DNA of 64,000 nt from Burkholderia plantarii (lineage in GTDB: Bacteria > Pseudomonadota > Gammaproteobacteria > Burkholderiales > Burkholderiaceae). This document shows, piece by piece, positions 9,821-17,764 of the stretch. The position numbers and the translations under genes are program-made. How positions within the stretch are numbered: position 1 is the stretch's first letter; each line of letters begins with the position of its first letter. The notes beneath the pieces are model-generated. The model saw only the letters and a list, made by a program, of their open reading frames with translations, did no database searches and was not told the origin of the DNA. The DNA is taken from the NCBI RefSeq assembly GCF_001411805.1, contig NZ_CP007212.1, positions 2,108,001-2,172,000 of the forward strand, given 5' to 3'.

Positions 9821-10701
9821 ATGACGAACCTGGAATTCATCGATGGCATGCCTTTTCCATGGAAGTGGTCATCGAATTGCGTGTTTTTAATCCACCGCCG
9901 ATATGCCAGGTTTGCGCCCCATCCCGTCCCGCGCCGCCATCGTCAGGAATGCTTGCGATCGGCTCGCGCGCGACGCGCCAAGGAGCCAACGTCCCGCGGC
10001 CGGCCGATGCCCCCTGCCCCGACCGATCATTTCGAAGCCGTCGTCAACGACGCCGAACGCGGCCTCGACCAGGGCGAATTCCTCTTCATGGCACGGCCGA
10101 AAGCGCGGCTGCCCGTGCACCGTCGGTGCGGATTCGAATATCTGATCCGGTGGCGCCATCCGGAGGGCGCCGTGCCGCATCCCGCATATTTCATCAGCGT
10201 GGTGGAGGATTCCGGACTCGCCGGCCAGTTCACGGCGCCGCCGCGGCGGCTGGCGGACGCCTGCCGCGCCCGCGCGGTGGCGCCGCAAGGCATCGGGATC
10301 GAACTGACCTGCACGGTGGAGCCGGAGCGGCCGGACTGGCTGGGGGAGGCGATTCACGCCGCGCAGGCGGCGGGCGCGCGCGTGGCGCTCGACGATCTTG
10401 GCGCCGGCTTCAATTCCCTGACGCTGCAGCAGCTGCCGGCCGACATCGTGAAGTTCGACCGTTCGCTGCTCGTGCGCCTGCCGGCGAGCGCCGAGGCGGG
10501 GCCCGGCTCGCGAGGCTGGCCGCGATCGCGCGCGAGTGCGGCCAGCGCATCGTGCGGGCCGGCATCGAGAGCGCGGCGCGGCTTGCCTGGGCCTGCCGGC
10601 CCGGCGATCTCGACGGCCAGGGCTTCTTCATCGGCAAGCCGTGCGACGAGTCGCGCGCCGACGCCGTGATCGGGCAATACCGGCCGGCGGCGGGCGGTTG
10701 A
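9821..10701 (+). pseudogene. Degenerate EAL-domain protein, frameshifted
   Basis: Two overlapping frames together encode an EAL (c-di-GMP phosphodiesterase) domain. The first runs from about 9821 (AAGGA upstream; an inner ATG is at 10007) through FEYLIRWRHPEG, YFISVVEDSGL and DDLGAGFNSL to FDRSLLVRLP; the second resumes with ARLARLAAIARECGQRIV and ends QGFFIGKP. The break lies at the GGGG run 10498-10501, as if one G were lost. The signature Glu is kept (EYL for EAL), but the Asn motif after the second helix, the region around EITE and the Glu of AEGVE are missing or changed, so catalysis is unlikely even if the frame were intact. Confidence 0.7.
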
Positions 10702-10803
10702 AGGACGGGTAAAGCGGCTGGCAGTCGGCAGTCCCGCCAACCATCGGTGCGATCGAACGCAGGCCGCCCGCGTCACCCCACGGCCGGCCGTTCAACCCTC
10801 CGC

Positions 10804-11559
10804 TCAACCCGCCGAATACCCGCCGTCGATCGGCATCGACGCCGCCGTGATGAAGCTCGACGCGTCGGAGGCGAGGAACAGCACCGCCTCCTCGATCTCC
10901 GCGACCGACGCGAAGCGCCCGAGCGGATGCAGCGCCTTCAGCTGCGCGCCCACGTCGGTCTCGGCCAGCCAGCGCTCGGCCATCTCGGTCAGCACGAGGC
11001 CCGGGCACAGCGCGTTGATGCGGATGTGGCGCGGCGCGTATTCGAGCGCGGCGGCCTTGCTGAGCCCGATCAGGCCGTGCTTCGACGCGTGGTAGGGCGA
11101 GGCCCCGAACGCCGAGCCGACCAGCCCGTACACGGAGGCGATGTTGACGATCGCGCCGCCGCCCTGCTTCAGCAACTCGGGAATTTCATACTTCATCGAC
11201 AGGAACGCGCCCTTCAGGTTGACGTCGAGCACCGTGTCCCAGGCGGCTTCGTCGGTCTCGGCGAGCGGCTTGCCGTAGGTTTCCGTGCCGGCGTTGTTGA
11301 TCGCGATGTCGAGCTTGCCGAACGACTCGACGGTGGCCGCCACGGCGCGCGCGCAATCCTCGGCGCAGGCCACGTCGGTGCGCGTGAAGATCGCCTCGCC
11401 GCCCGCGGCGCGGATCAGCTCGACCACCTGCCGGCCCTCCTCCTCGCGCCGCGCGGCGATGCCCACTTTGGCGCCCTCGCGCGCGAAGCGCATCGCGACG
11501 CCCTTGCCGATGCCCGACGTGCCGCCCGTCACCAATGCCACCTTGCCATTCAGCTTCAT
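10804..11559 (-). CDS. SDR family reductase, probable trans-acting ketoreductase of the PKS locus
   Basis: A 251-residue classical SDR: VTGGTSGIGKG at residue 9, NNAG near 88, the catalytic Ser in VNIASVYG, YHASK as the Tyr-Lys pair, and the C-terminal PIDGGYSAG. It is the last of four - strand genes (CCR, PKS, MaoC, SDR), 58 bases after the MaoC gene. The PKS lacks any reductive domain, so this protein is a good candidate to reduce the beta-keto group made by it, before the MaoC protein removes water. A general FabG-like role cannot be excluded. Confidence 0.85.
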   Translation of the reverse strand: MKLNGKVALVTGGTSGIGKGVAMRFAREGAKVGIAARREEEGRQVVELIRAAGGEAIFTRTDVACAEDCARAVAATVESFGKLDIAINNAGTETYGKPLAETDEAAWDTVLDVNLKGAFLSMKYEIPELLKQGGGAIVNIASVYGLVGSAFGASPYHASKHGLIGLSKAAALEYAPRHIRINALCPGLVLTEMAERWLAETDVGAQLKALHPLGRFASVAEIEEAVLFLASDASSFITAASMPIDGGYSAG

Positions 11560-11617
11560 GAGGATTCCTGTCGGTTGAAATGCCGGATCGTCCCGCGTGC
11601 GGCCAGGACCGATTGAT

Positions 11618-12091
11618 TCAGACCGCGAGCGGCGGCGCGCGCCGGGCCGCCCCGGCCGCCGCCGGGGCCCGCGAGGTCGGTATCACCACGGCCTCGCCCT
11701 CCACCACCACGCGCCCGTCCACTTCGCATACCGTGGCGAGCACGGCGCGCTGCCGCCGCGGCTGCAACTCGCGGATCGTCACGATCGCGCTGAGCGTCTC
11801 GCCCGGCTTCACCGGCCGCCGGAAATGCAGGTTCTGCGACAGATAGATCGTGCCCGGCCCCGGCAGGCGCGACGCGAGCGCCGCCGAGATCACCGACGCC
11901 GACAGCATGCCGTGGACGATGCGTCCGCCGAAGCGCGTGCCGCGCGCGTAGTCGTCGTCGAGATGGACCGGATTGTGGTCGCCCGTGGCGGTGGCGAACA
12001 GCACGACGTCGTGCTCGGTCAGGGTCTTGACGAAGCGCTCGCTCATGCCGACCGCCAGGTCCTCGATGTCGTATCCGCCCGATTCGTTCAT
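11618..12091 (-). CDS. MaoC-like (R)-specific enoyl hydratase/dehydratase
   Basis: A 157-residue hot-dog fold protein. The hydratase-2 motif is plain: FATATGDHNPVHLDDDYA contains the catalytic Asp and His, and FGGRIVHGMLSASVIS follows. Single-domain MaoC proteins of this size act on (R)-3-hydroxyacyl-CoA or -ACP. It lies 53 bases downstream of the PKS gene and before the SDR on the same strand. Together the SDR and this enzyme would supply the keto reduction and dehydration steps that the PKS lacks. The last ~20 residues are Ala/Pro-rich and probably unstructured. Confidence 0.88.
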   Translation of the reverse strand: MNESGGYDIEDLAVGMSERFVKTLTEHDVVLFATATGDHNPVHLDDDYARGTRFGGRIVHGMLSASVISAALASRLPGPGTIYLSQNLHFRRPVKPGETLSAIVTIRELQPRRQRAVLATVCEVDGRVVVEGEAVVIPTSRAPAAAGAARRAPPLAV

Positions 12092-12144
12092 GCGCTTTCC
12101 TCCATGGCCAGCAAGACGTGAAATGGTGAAACAGGGTTGCGCGG

Positions 12145-15100
12145 TCAGGCGTCGGCCACGGCTTCGCCGCGATCGGCGTGGCTCTCGCCAAGGAACGCGG
12201 TGACGGCCCGCGCCGCCGCCTCGGCCACGATCGAGTCGTGATCCTCGTCGAACTCGCCGAAGCTGACCGCGCCGCGCGTCATGCCGTGCAGGTGCGCGAT
12301 CGCCTGCGCGCCGTCGCGGCCGTTCGCGCCGCGCGTGGCGAGCGCGTAGACGATCGGGGCGTCGACCACGCGCGGCGCGTGGCCGCCGAGCGCGGCGGCG
12401 TTCGAGGTGACGACCGCCAGCAGCCGCGCGAACGCGTCGGCCGTCATCCTCGGCCGCAGCGCCGCCAGCCCGAGCTCGTGCTCGATCAGCTCGCGCAGTC
12501 GCGCGTCGTCGCGCAGCGCCTCGAGGCTCGGCGCCGCTGTCACGATCGCGTGCAGGCGGCCCACGAACGCGCCGCGCGGGAACGGGCTGTCGATGATCAG
12601 CAAGGGCGGCGCGTCATGCCCCTGCGCCTCCCACTGCGCCGCCATCTCGTGCGCGACGAGGCCGCCGAACGACCAGCCGCCGAGCCGGTCCGGCAGGCTG
12701 CCGAGCGCCGTGACGAGCGCGTCGCGATAGTCGTGCGCGAGGCCCGCCAGCGTGCGCGCCGCGAACGGCGGCGGCGCGTCGAGATCGGGGTGCCGCAGGC
12801 CGACGATGGTCGGGTCGCCGGGCCAGGCCGCGGCGAGCGCCTGATAGCAGAGCACGTCGCCGCCCACCGGATGCACCAGCGCGAGCGTGGCGCCGCGCCC
12901 TTCGCGCAGCGTCTCGACGAGCGGCGCGCCGGCACGTGCGTGGCGCGTGGCCGGCGCCACCGTGGCGACCTGCCCGTCTCGCGGCGCCGTGCCGAGGAAC
13001 GCGGCGAGCGAGGCAATCGACGCGCCGCGCGCGAGCAGCGAGACCGGCACCGGCCGGCCGAAGCGCTGCTGCAGCCGCGTGCGCAGCTCGGTGAGCGCGA
13101 GCGAATCGAAGCCGCCGCGCGCGAGCGGCGTGATGTCGTCGAGCGAGCCCGGCACCGTGCGCACCGAGGCGGCAAGCTCGCGGATCACGGCGAGCGCGCC
13201 GGCCACGTTCGTCCCGTCGTGCCCGGCGGCCCCGGCCACCGCGCGGGCCGCGGTGGCGAGGCCGGCCGGTTCGGCCAGCGGCGCATGGCCGTTGCCGGCC
13301 TCGGCCGCCCGCATCGTCACGCGCGGCAGTTCCAGATGCACGCGCTCGAACGGATAGCCCGGCAGCTCGGCCGGCGCCGGCGGCTGCCGGTAGAGCGCGG
13401 CCCAGCTGGACAGCTGCCCGACGCAATAGAGCCGCGCGCAGGCATGCGCGAAGCCGGCCGGCTCGGTGTGTTCGTCGCCGTCCGGGCCGTCGGCGAGCGA
13501 GCTGATCGAGCGATCCCAGCGCTGGGTGGCCGCGCGCGCGAGGTTCGACAGCGCGCTGCCCGGCCCCACCTCGAGATGCACGCAGTCCTCGCCGGCCAGT
13601 TGCTCGAGCGCCTCGGCGAAGCGCACCGGCTGCTCGACCAGATCGAGCCAGTGCTCGACGCACGCGATCTCCGCGCCGGCGGCCCGGCCCGTCAGCGTCG
13701 AGATCAGGCGGATGCGCGGCGGCGCGAAGCGCAGCGGCGCCAGCGCGCGCGCGAAGTGCTCGCGCAGCGGTGCGAGCAGCGGCGAATGCCCGGGCGTGTC
13801 GTAGGTGCCGAGCGCCGAGACGCGACGCCCCTTGCCCGCCACCACCGCCTGCGCCGCCGCGATCGCCTCGGTGGTGCCGCTCAGCACCGTCTGCCCGGGG
13901 CCGTTGATGCCGGCCACGAACAGCACCGTGCCGAATTCGAACCAGGCGTGCAGTTCGTCCACGCTGGCCGCCACCGCGAGCATCGCGCCGCGCGGCGTCT
14001 CGGTGTCGAACAGGCGCCCGCGCGCCTCGACCGCCTTCAGGCCGTCCTCCACCGACATCACGCCGGCGATCACGGCGGCCACGTGCTCGCCGAGCGAATG
14101 GCCGATCACCACGTCGGGCGTGCAGCCCAGCTCGATCCAGGCCTGCGCGAGCGAATGAAGAAACACGAAGTGCGCGAGCTGGCCGACGCGGTGGCGCACC
14201 GCCGCCGGCCGCTCGCCGTGCAGCGCGCCCAGCACCTCGCGCGCGAGCGCCGGATCGAGCAGCGCGAGCGCGCGATCGACGTGGCGATGGAAAAACGGAT
14301 TGTCGCGATAGAGCCCGCCGCCGACGCCGGGCTTCCAGGCGCCCTGGCCCGGGAACAGGAACACCAGCTTGCCGCGCTGCCCCGGGCCTGCTTCGGCCTC
14401 GCCCGCATGCCAGCGTCCGCTCGGATCGTCGGCGATGAAATCGTCGAGCGCCTGCACGAAGTCGCGCCGCGTGGTGCCGACCAGCGCGACGCGCGTGGCC
14501 CAATGCTCGCGCCGCACGCTGGCCGTGTAGCAGGCGTCGCGCAAGGCGGTGCCCGGATTCGCGAGCTGCTCGCGCAGCGCCAGCGCGAGCCGGCGGCAGC
14601 CGTCACGCGAGCGCGCCGACAGCGGCAGCACGCGTTCGCGCGCCGGCAGCGGCGGCGCCTCGACCCGCGGCGCGCGCGCGAGCACCAGGTGCACGTTGGT
14701 GCCGCTGATGCCGAAGCTGCTCACGCCGACATGCGCGTCGGCGGCCAGCGCCACGCGCTCGCGCGGCACCTCCAGCCGGCTGCCGTCCCAGCGAAAGCGC
14801 GGGTTCGGCTCGGCGAAGTTCGCCTGGGCCGGCACCTCGCCATGGCGCAGCACCAGCAGCGCCTTGATCAGCCCGGCGATGCCGGCCGCCGATTCCAGAT
14901 GCCCGAGCTGCGCCTTCACCGAGCCCACCAGGAGCGGCTTCGCGCGCGGCACCTGATGGGTGTAGACGTTGCGCAGCGCGCCAAGCTCGATCGGATCGCC
15001 CAGCGGCGTGCCGGTGCCGTGCGCCTCGACATAGGCCACCGCCTCGGCGCCGACGCCGGCCCGTTCGAGCGCGCGGCGGATCACGCGCTCCTGCGCGGCG

Positions 15101-15963
15101 CCGTTCGGCGCGGTCAGGCCGTTGCTCGCGCCGTCGCTGTTGATCGCGGAGCCGGCCAGCACCGCGTCGATGCGGTCGCGCTCGCGCAGCGCGTCGGCCA
15201 GCCGCTTCATCACGACCATGCCGCCGCCCTCGCCGCGCATGTAGCCGTCGGCCGCCGCGTCGAACGGCCGGCAGGCCTCCGAGCGCGACATCGCCTGCAG
15301 CCGCGCCATCGCGATGGTTTCCTCGGGGCCGAGGATCAGGTTGATGCCGCCCGCCAGCGCGATGTCGCAATCGCCGCTCGCGAGACTCTGCGCGGCCAGA
15401 TGCACGGCCGCCAGCGACGACGAGCAGGCGGTATCGACGAACACGGCCGGGCCATGCACGCCGAGGCAATAGGCGATGCGCCCGGCCAGCACCGCCTTGT
15501 TGGTGCCGAGCCGCGCGTAGGTGGTGATGCGGTGCGGGTCGCCCGACCAGACGCTGCGCCGTCCGTAGTCCACCTCGCCGCTACCGGCGAACACGCCGAG
15601 ATTGCGCCCGCGCACCGTGGACGGCACGATCCCGGCATGCTCCAGCGCGTGCCAGCTCAGCTCCAGCATCCAGCGCTGCTGCGGGTCCATCGCCAGCGCC
15701 TCGGCGCGCGAGATGCCGAAGAACGCCGGATCGAACTCGAACACGCCGTCCACGTAGCCGGCGCGGCGCGCATAGGTGGTGCCGGACGCGCCGGGGTCCG
15801 CGTCGAAATACGGCTCGATGTCGAAGCGCTCGGCCGGCGTGTCGCGCAGCGCCGTGCGCCCCGCCTGCAGCAGCGCCCAGTAGGCGGCGTGCGAACCGGC
15901 CTCGCCCGGAAACCGGAAGGCCGAACCGATGATGGCGATGCGCGAGTCGGGCGGCGTCTGCAT
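12145..15963 (-). CDS. Type I polyketide synthase, KS-AT-ACP-TE
   Basis: A 1,272-residue single-module synthase. The ketosynthase (about 8-430) has all three catalytic residues: Cys180 in DTACSSSL, His315 in EAHGTGT and His355 in GHLESAAG. The acyltransferase (about 515-820) has FLFPGQGAW and Ser623 in GHSLGEH; its specificity position reads TPGHS instead of HAFHS (malonyl) or YASHS (methylmalonyl). The carrier domain has Ser954 in GGFDSLAL. The C-terminal thioesterase has ALVHPVGG and Ser1098 in GGWSFGG. There is no KR, DH or ER; SDR and MaoC genes follow. CCR sits 47 bases upstream, suggesting that the AT takes an alkylmalonyl unit such as ethylmalonyl-CoA. GAGGAG precedes the start. Confidence 0.93.
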   Translation of the reverse strand: MQTPPDSRIAIIGSAFRFPGEAGSHAAYWALLQAGRTALRDTPAERFDIEPYFDADPGASGTTYARRAGYVDGVFEFDPAFFGISRAEALAMDPQQRWMLELSWHALEHAGIVPSTVRGRNLGVFAGSGEVDYGRRSVWSGDPHRITTYARLGTNKAVLAGRIAYCLGVHGPAVFVDTACSSSLAAVHLAAQSLASGDCDIALAGGINLILGPEETIAMARLQAMSRSEACRPFDAAADGYMRGEGGGMVVMKRLADALRERDRIDAVLAGSAINSDGASNGLTAPNGAAQERVIRRALERAGVGAEAVAYVEAHGTGTPLGDPIELGALRNVYTHQVPRAKPLLVGSVKAQLGHLESAAGIAGLIKALLVLRHGEVPAQANFAEPNPRFRWDGSRLEVPRERVALAADAHVGVSSFGISGTNVHLVLARAPRVEAPPLPARERVLPLSARSRDGCRRLALALREQLANPGTALRDACYTASVRREHWATRVALVGTTRRDFVQALDDFIADDPSGRWHAGEAEAGPGQRGKLVFLFPGQGAWKPGVGGGLYRDNPFFHRHVDRALALLDPALAREVLGALHGERPAAVRHRVGQLAHFVFLHSLAQAWIELGCTPDVVIGHSLGEHVAAVIAGVMSVEDGLKAVEARGRLFDTETPRGAMLAVAASVDELHAWFEFGTVLFVAGINGPGQTVLSGTTEAIAAAQAVVAGKGRRVSALGTYDTPGHSPLLAPLREHFARALAPLRFAPPRIRLISTLTGRAAGAEIACVEHWLDLVEQPVRFAEALEQLAGEDCVHLEVGPGSALSNLARAATQRWDRSISSLADGPDGDEHTEPAGFAHACARLYCVGQLSSWAALYRQPPAPAELPGYPFERVHLELPRVTMRAAEAGNGHAPLAEPAGLATAARAVAGAAGHDGTNVAGALAVIRELAASVRTVPGSLDDITPLARGGFDSLALTELRTRLQQRFGRPVPVSLLARGASIASLAAFLGTAPRDGQVATVAPATRHARAGAPLVETLREGRGATLALVHPVGGDVLCYQALAAAWPGDPTIVGLRHPDLDAPPPFAARTLAGLAHDYRDALVTALGSLPDRLGGWSFGGLVAHEMAAQWEAQGHDAPPLLIIDSPFPRGAFVGRLHAIVTAAPSLEALRDDARLRELIEHELGLAALRPRMTADAFARLLAVVTSNAAALGGHAPRVVDAPIVYALATRGANGRDGAQAIAHLHGMTRGAVSFGEFDEDHDSIVAEAAARAVTAFLGESHADRGEAVADA

Positions 15964-16010
15964 ATGCTCCTCGAGTCAGATGGATGAAGGGCGGGCGGGC
16001 GCCGGCGGGG

Positions 16011-17318
16011 TCAGCGCGCGATCGGCGACGGATTCGACGGCAGGTTCGGCGGCGCGATGCGGCGGCCGTCGTCGTGGTGCCGCGCGTTGACGAGCACGGC
16101 CATGTTGCCGGGCGCGTGCTCGTTGCGGCGCATCTTCTGGTGCGCCTCGGGCAGCTGGTCCCAGCCGAACACCTCGGACAGGCACGGGTCGATCCGCCCC
16201 GCCATCACCAGCCGGTTCGCTTCCGCGGCCTGCTTCAGGTTCGCGAAGTGGCTGCCCTGGATCCGCTTCTGGCGCATCCAGACGTAGCGCGCGTCGCAGG
16301 TCAGGTCGTAGCCGCTCGTCGCCGCGCAGAACACCACCATGCCGCCGCGCTTGACCACGAAGCACGACACCGGAAACGTGTTGCGCCCCGGATGCTCGAA
16401 CACCATGTCGACGTCGCGCTTCTCGCCGGCGGCCTGCCAGATCGCCTTGCCGAACGCGCGCACGCCGTCCATGTAGGCGGCATGGCCGGGCGCCGTCGTC
16501 GCGGGCGGCACGCCCCAGCAGTCGAACTTCGCGCGGTTGATCACGCCGGCCGCGCCGAGCCGCTGCACGAAGGCCGCCTTGGCGTCGTCGGAGATCACGG
16601 CGATCGGCTTCGCGCCGACCAGCGCCGCGAGCTGGATCGCCATCGTGCCGAGCCCGCCCGCGGCGCCCCAGATCAGCACCGACTGGCCCGGGCCGAGCGC
16701 GTGCGGCCGATGGCCGAACAGCATCCGGTAGGCGGTGGCGAGCGTGAGCGTGTAGCAGGCGCTGGCGGCCCAGCTCAGGTGCTGCGGGCGCGGCAGCAGC
16801 TGGGTGGCCTGCACGCGCGAGAACTGCGCGAACGAGCCGTGCGAGGTCTCGTAGCCCCAGATGCGCTGCGTGGCCGAGAGCATCGGGTCGCCGCCGTTGC
16901 ATTCCTCGTCGTCGCCGTCCACCTGCGAGCAGTGCGCGATCACCTCGTCGCCCACCTTCCAGCGCCGCACGTTGCGGCCCACCTTCCAGACGATGCCGGA
17001 GGCATCGGAGCCGGCGACGTGGTACGGCTGCGAGTGCAGGTCGAGCACCGAGAACGGCTCGCCGAGCGCGGCCCACACGCCGTTGTAGTTGACCCCGGCG
17101 GCCATCACCAGCATCAGCACGTCGTCGTCGCCGATCTCGGGCACCGCCACGACTTCATGCGTGAACGCCTGCTGCGGCTCGCCGTGCCGCTCGCGGCGGA
17201 TCGTCCACGCATGCATGCGCCGCGGCACGACGCCGAACGGGATCGTCGCGCCCACGTCGAATACGTCCGGCACCTGGGCGGGCGCGGCGATCACCTCGTC
17301 TATCACCTGATCAGTCAT
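16011..17318 (-). CDS. ccr: Crotonyl-CoA carboxylase/reductase
   Basis: A 435-residue medium-chain dehydrogenase of the CCR family, which reductively carboxylates crotonyl-CoA or longer 2-enoyl-CoA to ethylmalonyl- or alkylmalonyl-CoA with NADPH and CO2. Diagnostic text includes NYNGVWAALGEPFSVLDLHS near the N-terminus, the cofactor loop GAAGGLGTMAIQLA, and FEHPGRNTFPVSCF followed by VWMRQKRIQGSHFANLKQA. Start 17318 has an AGGAGAA site. It heads the - strand operon directly before the PKS, a placement seen when CCR makes the extender unit for that PKS. A housekeeping ethylmalonyl-CoA pathway is less likely because none of its other genes are nearby. Confidence 0.92.
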   Translation of the reverse strand: MTDQVIDEVIAAPAQVPDVFDVGATIPFGVVPRRMHAWTIRRERHGEPQQAFTHEVVAVPEIGDDDVLMLVMAAGVNYNGVWAALGEPFSVLDLHSQPYHVAGSDASGIVWKVGRNVRRWKVGDEVIAHCSQVDGDDEECNGGDPMLSATQRIWGYETSHGSFAQFSRVQATQLLPRPQHLSWAASACYTLTLATAYRMLFGHRPHALGPGQSVLIWGAAGGLGTMAIQLAALVGAKPIAVISDDAKAAFVQRLGAAGVINRAKFDCWGVPPATTAPGHAAYMDGVRAFGKAIWQAAGEKRDVDMVFEHPGRNTFPVSCFVVKRGGMVVFCAATSGYDLTCDARYVWMRQKRIQGSHFANLKQAAEANRLVMAGRIDPCLSEVFGWDQLPEAHQKMRRNEHAPGNMAVLVNARHHDDGRRIAPPNLPSNPSPIAR

Positions 17319-17421
17319 GGGTTCTCCTGGGAGGCACGGTACAGGGGCCGCCGCCGGCATCGGCCGCGGGCACTCGTGATGCGGATGGCGGCCAGCATAA
17401 GTCGCATCGACCGGGGGCAAA

Positions 17422-17437
17422 GTGAACATTTGTCACG
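17422..17437 (-). promoter_or_regulatory. Putative operator upstream of ccr
   Basis: GTGAACATTTGTCACG, matching 15 of 16 bases of the site at 7007-7022 in front of the response regulator gene. It lies 104 bases before the CCR start and is centred about -42 from the start expected from TATGCT at 17399-17394. Flanks also agree (CCGG follows shortly after in both). Regulation by the nearby two-component system is an inference. Confidence 0.5.
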
Positions 17438-17671
17438 TTTTCCGGGGCCGGCGCGCCGTTCAGAAAAGTTCAGATTGCGTGGCTTGCCGCCATGCCAACA
17501 TGACGGGCATCGAGGCGGGCGGCGACCGCTCGCGGCACGGGCGGCACGGGCGGATCGACGTGGCCCGCCCGACCGATCGATGAGGATTCCGGATCGATCA
17601 TGCCGTGACGAACGCCGCCCGTGCGGCGCCCGTGCGGCGCCCGCTTCACCCGTATCCGAGCTTCCCGATGT

Positions 17672-17727
17672 TTCCGACGTTCCGACGTTCCGACGTTCCG
17701 ACGTTCCGACGTTCCGACGTTCCGACG
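17672..17727. repeat. Seven tandem copies of TTCCGACG
   Basis: Seven perfect head-to-tail copies of the 8-mer TTCCGACG end 37 bases before the GTG start of the FAAL-ACP gene; an ATG at 17738 lies between. The unit is not a multiple of three, so copy-number change would shift any frame entering from upstream and would change promoter-to-gene spacing. Such repeats mutate by slippage. Confidence 0.95.
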
Positions 17728-17764
17728 TCAGCCGGCCATGCAACCCGATACCTGGAGAGTTCCC

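Larger units (their letters stand above)
17319..17764. other. Divergent regulatory region of the biosynthetic locus
   Basis: 446 bases separating CCR (-) and the FAAL-ACP gene (+). It contains the putative operator at 17422-17437, a -10-like TATGCT on the - strand (17399-17394), and an 8-bp tandem repeat next to the FAAL start. No gene seen. Confidence 0.6.
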
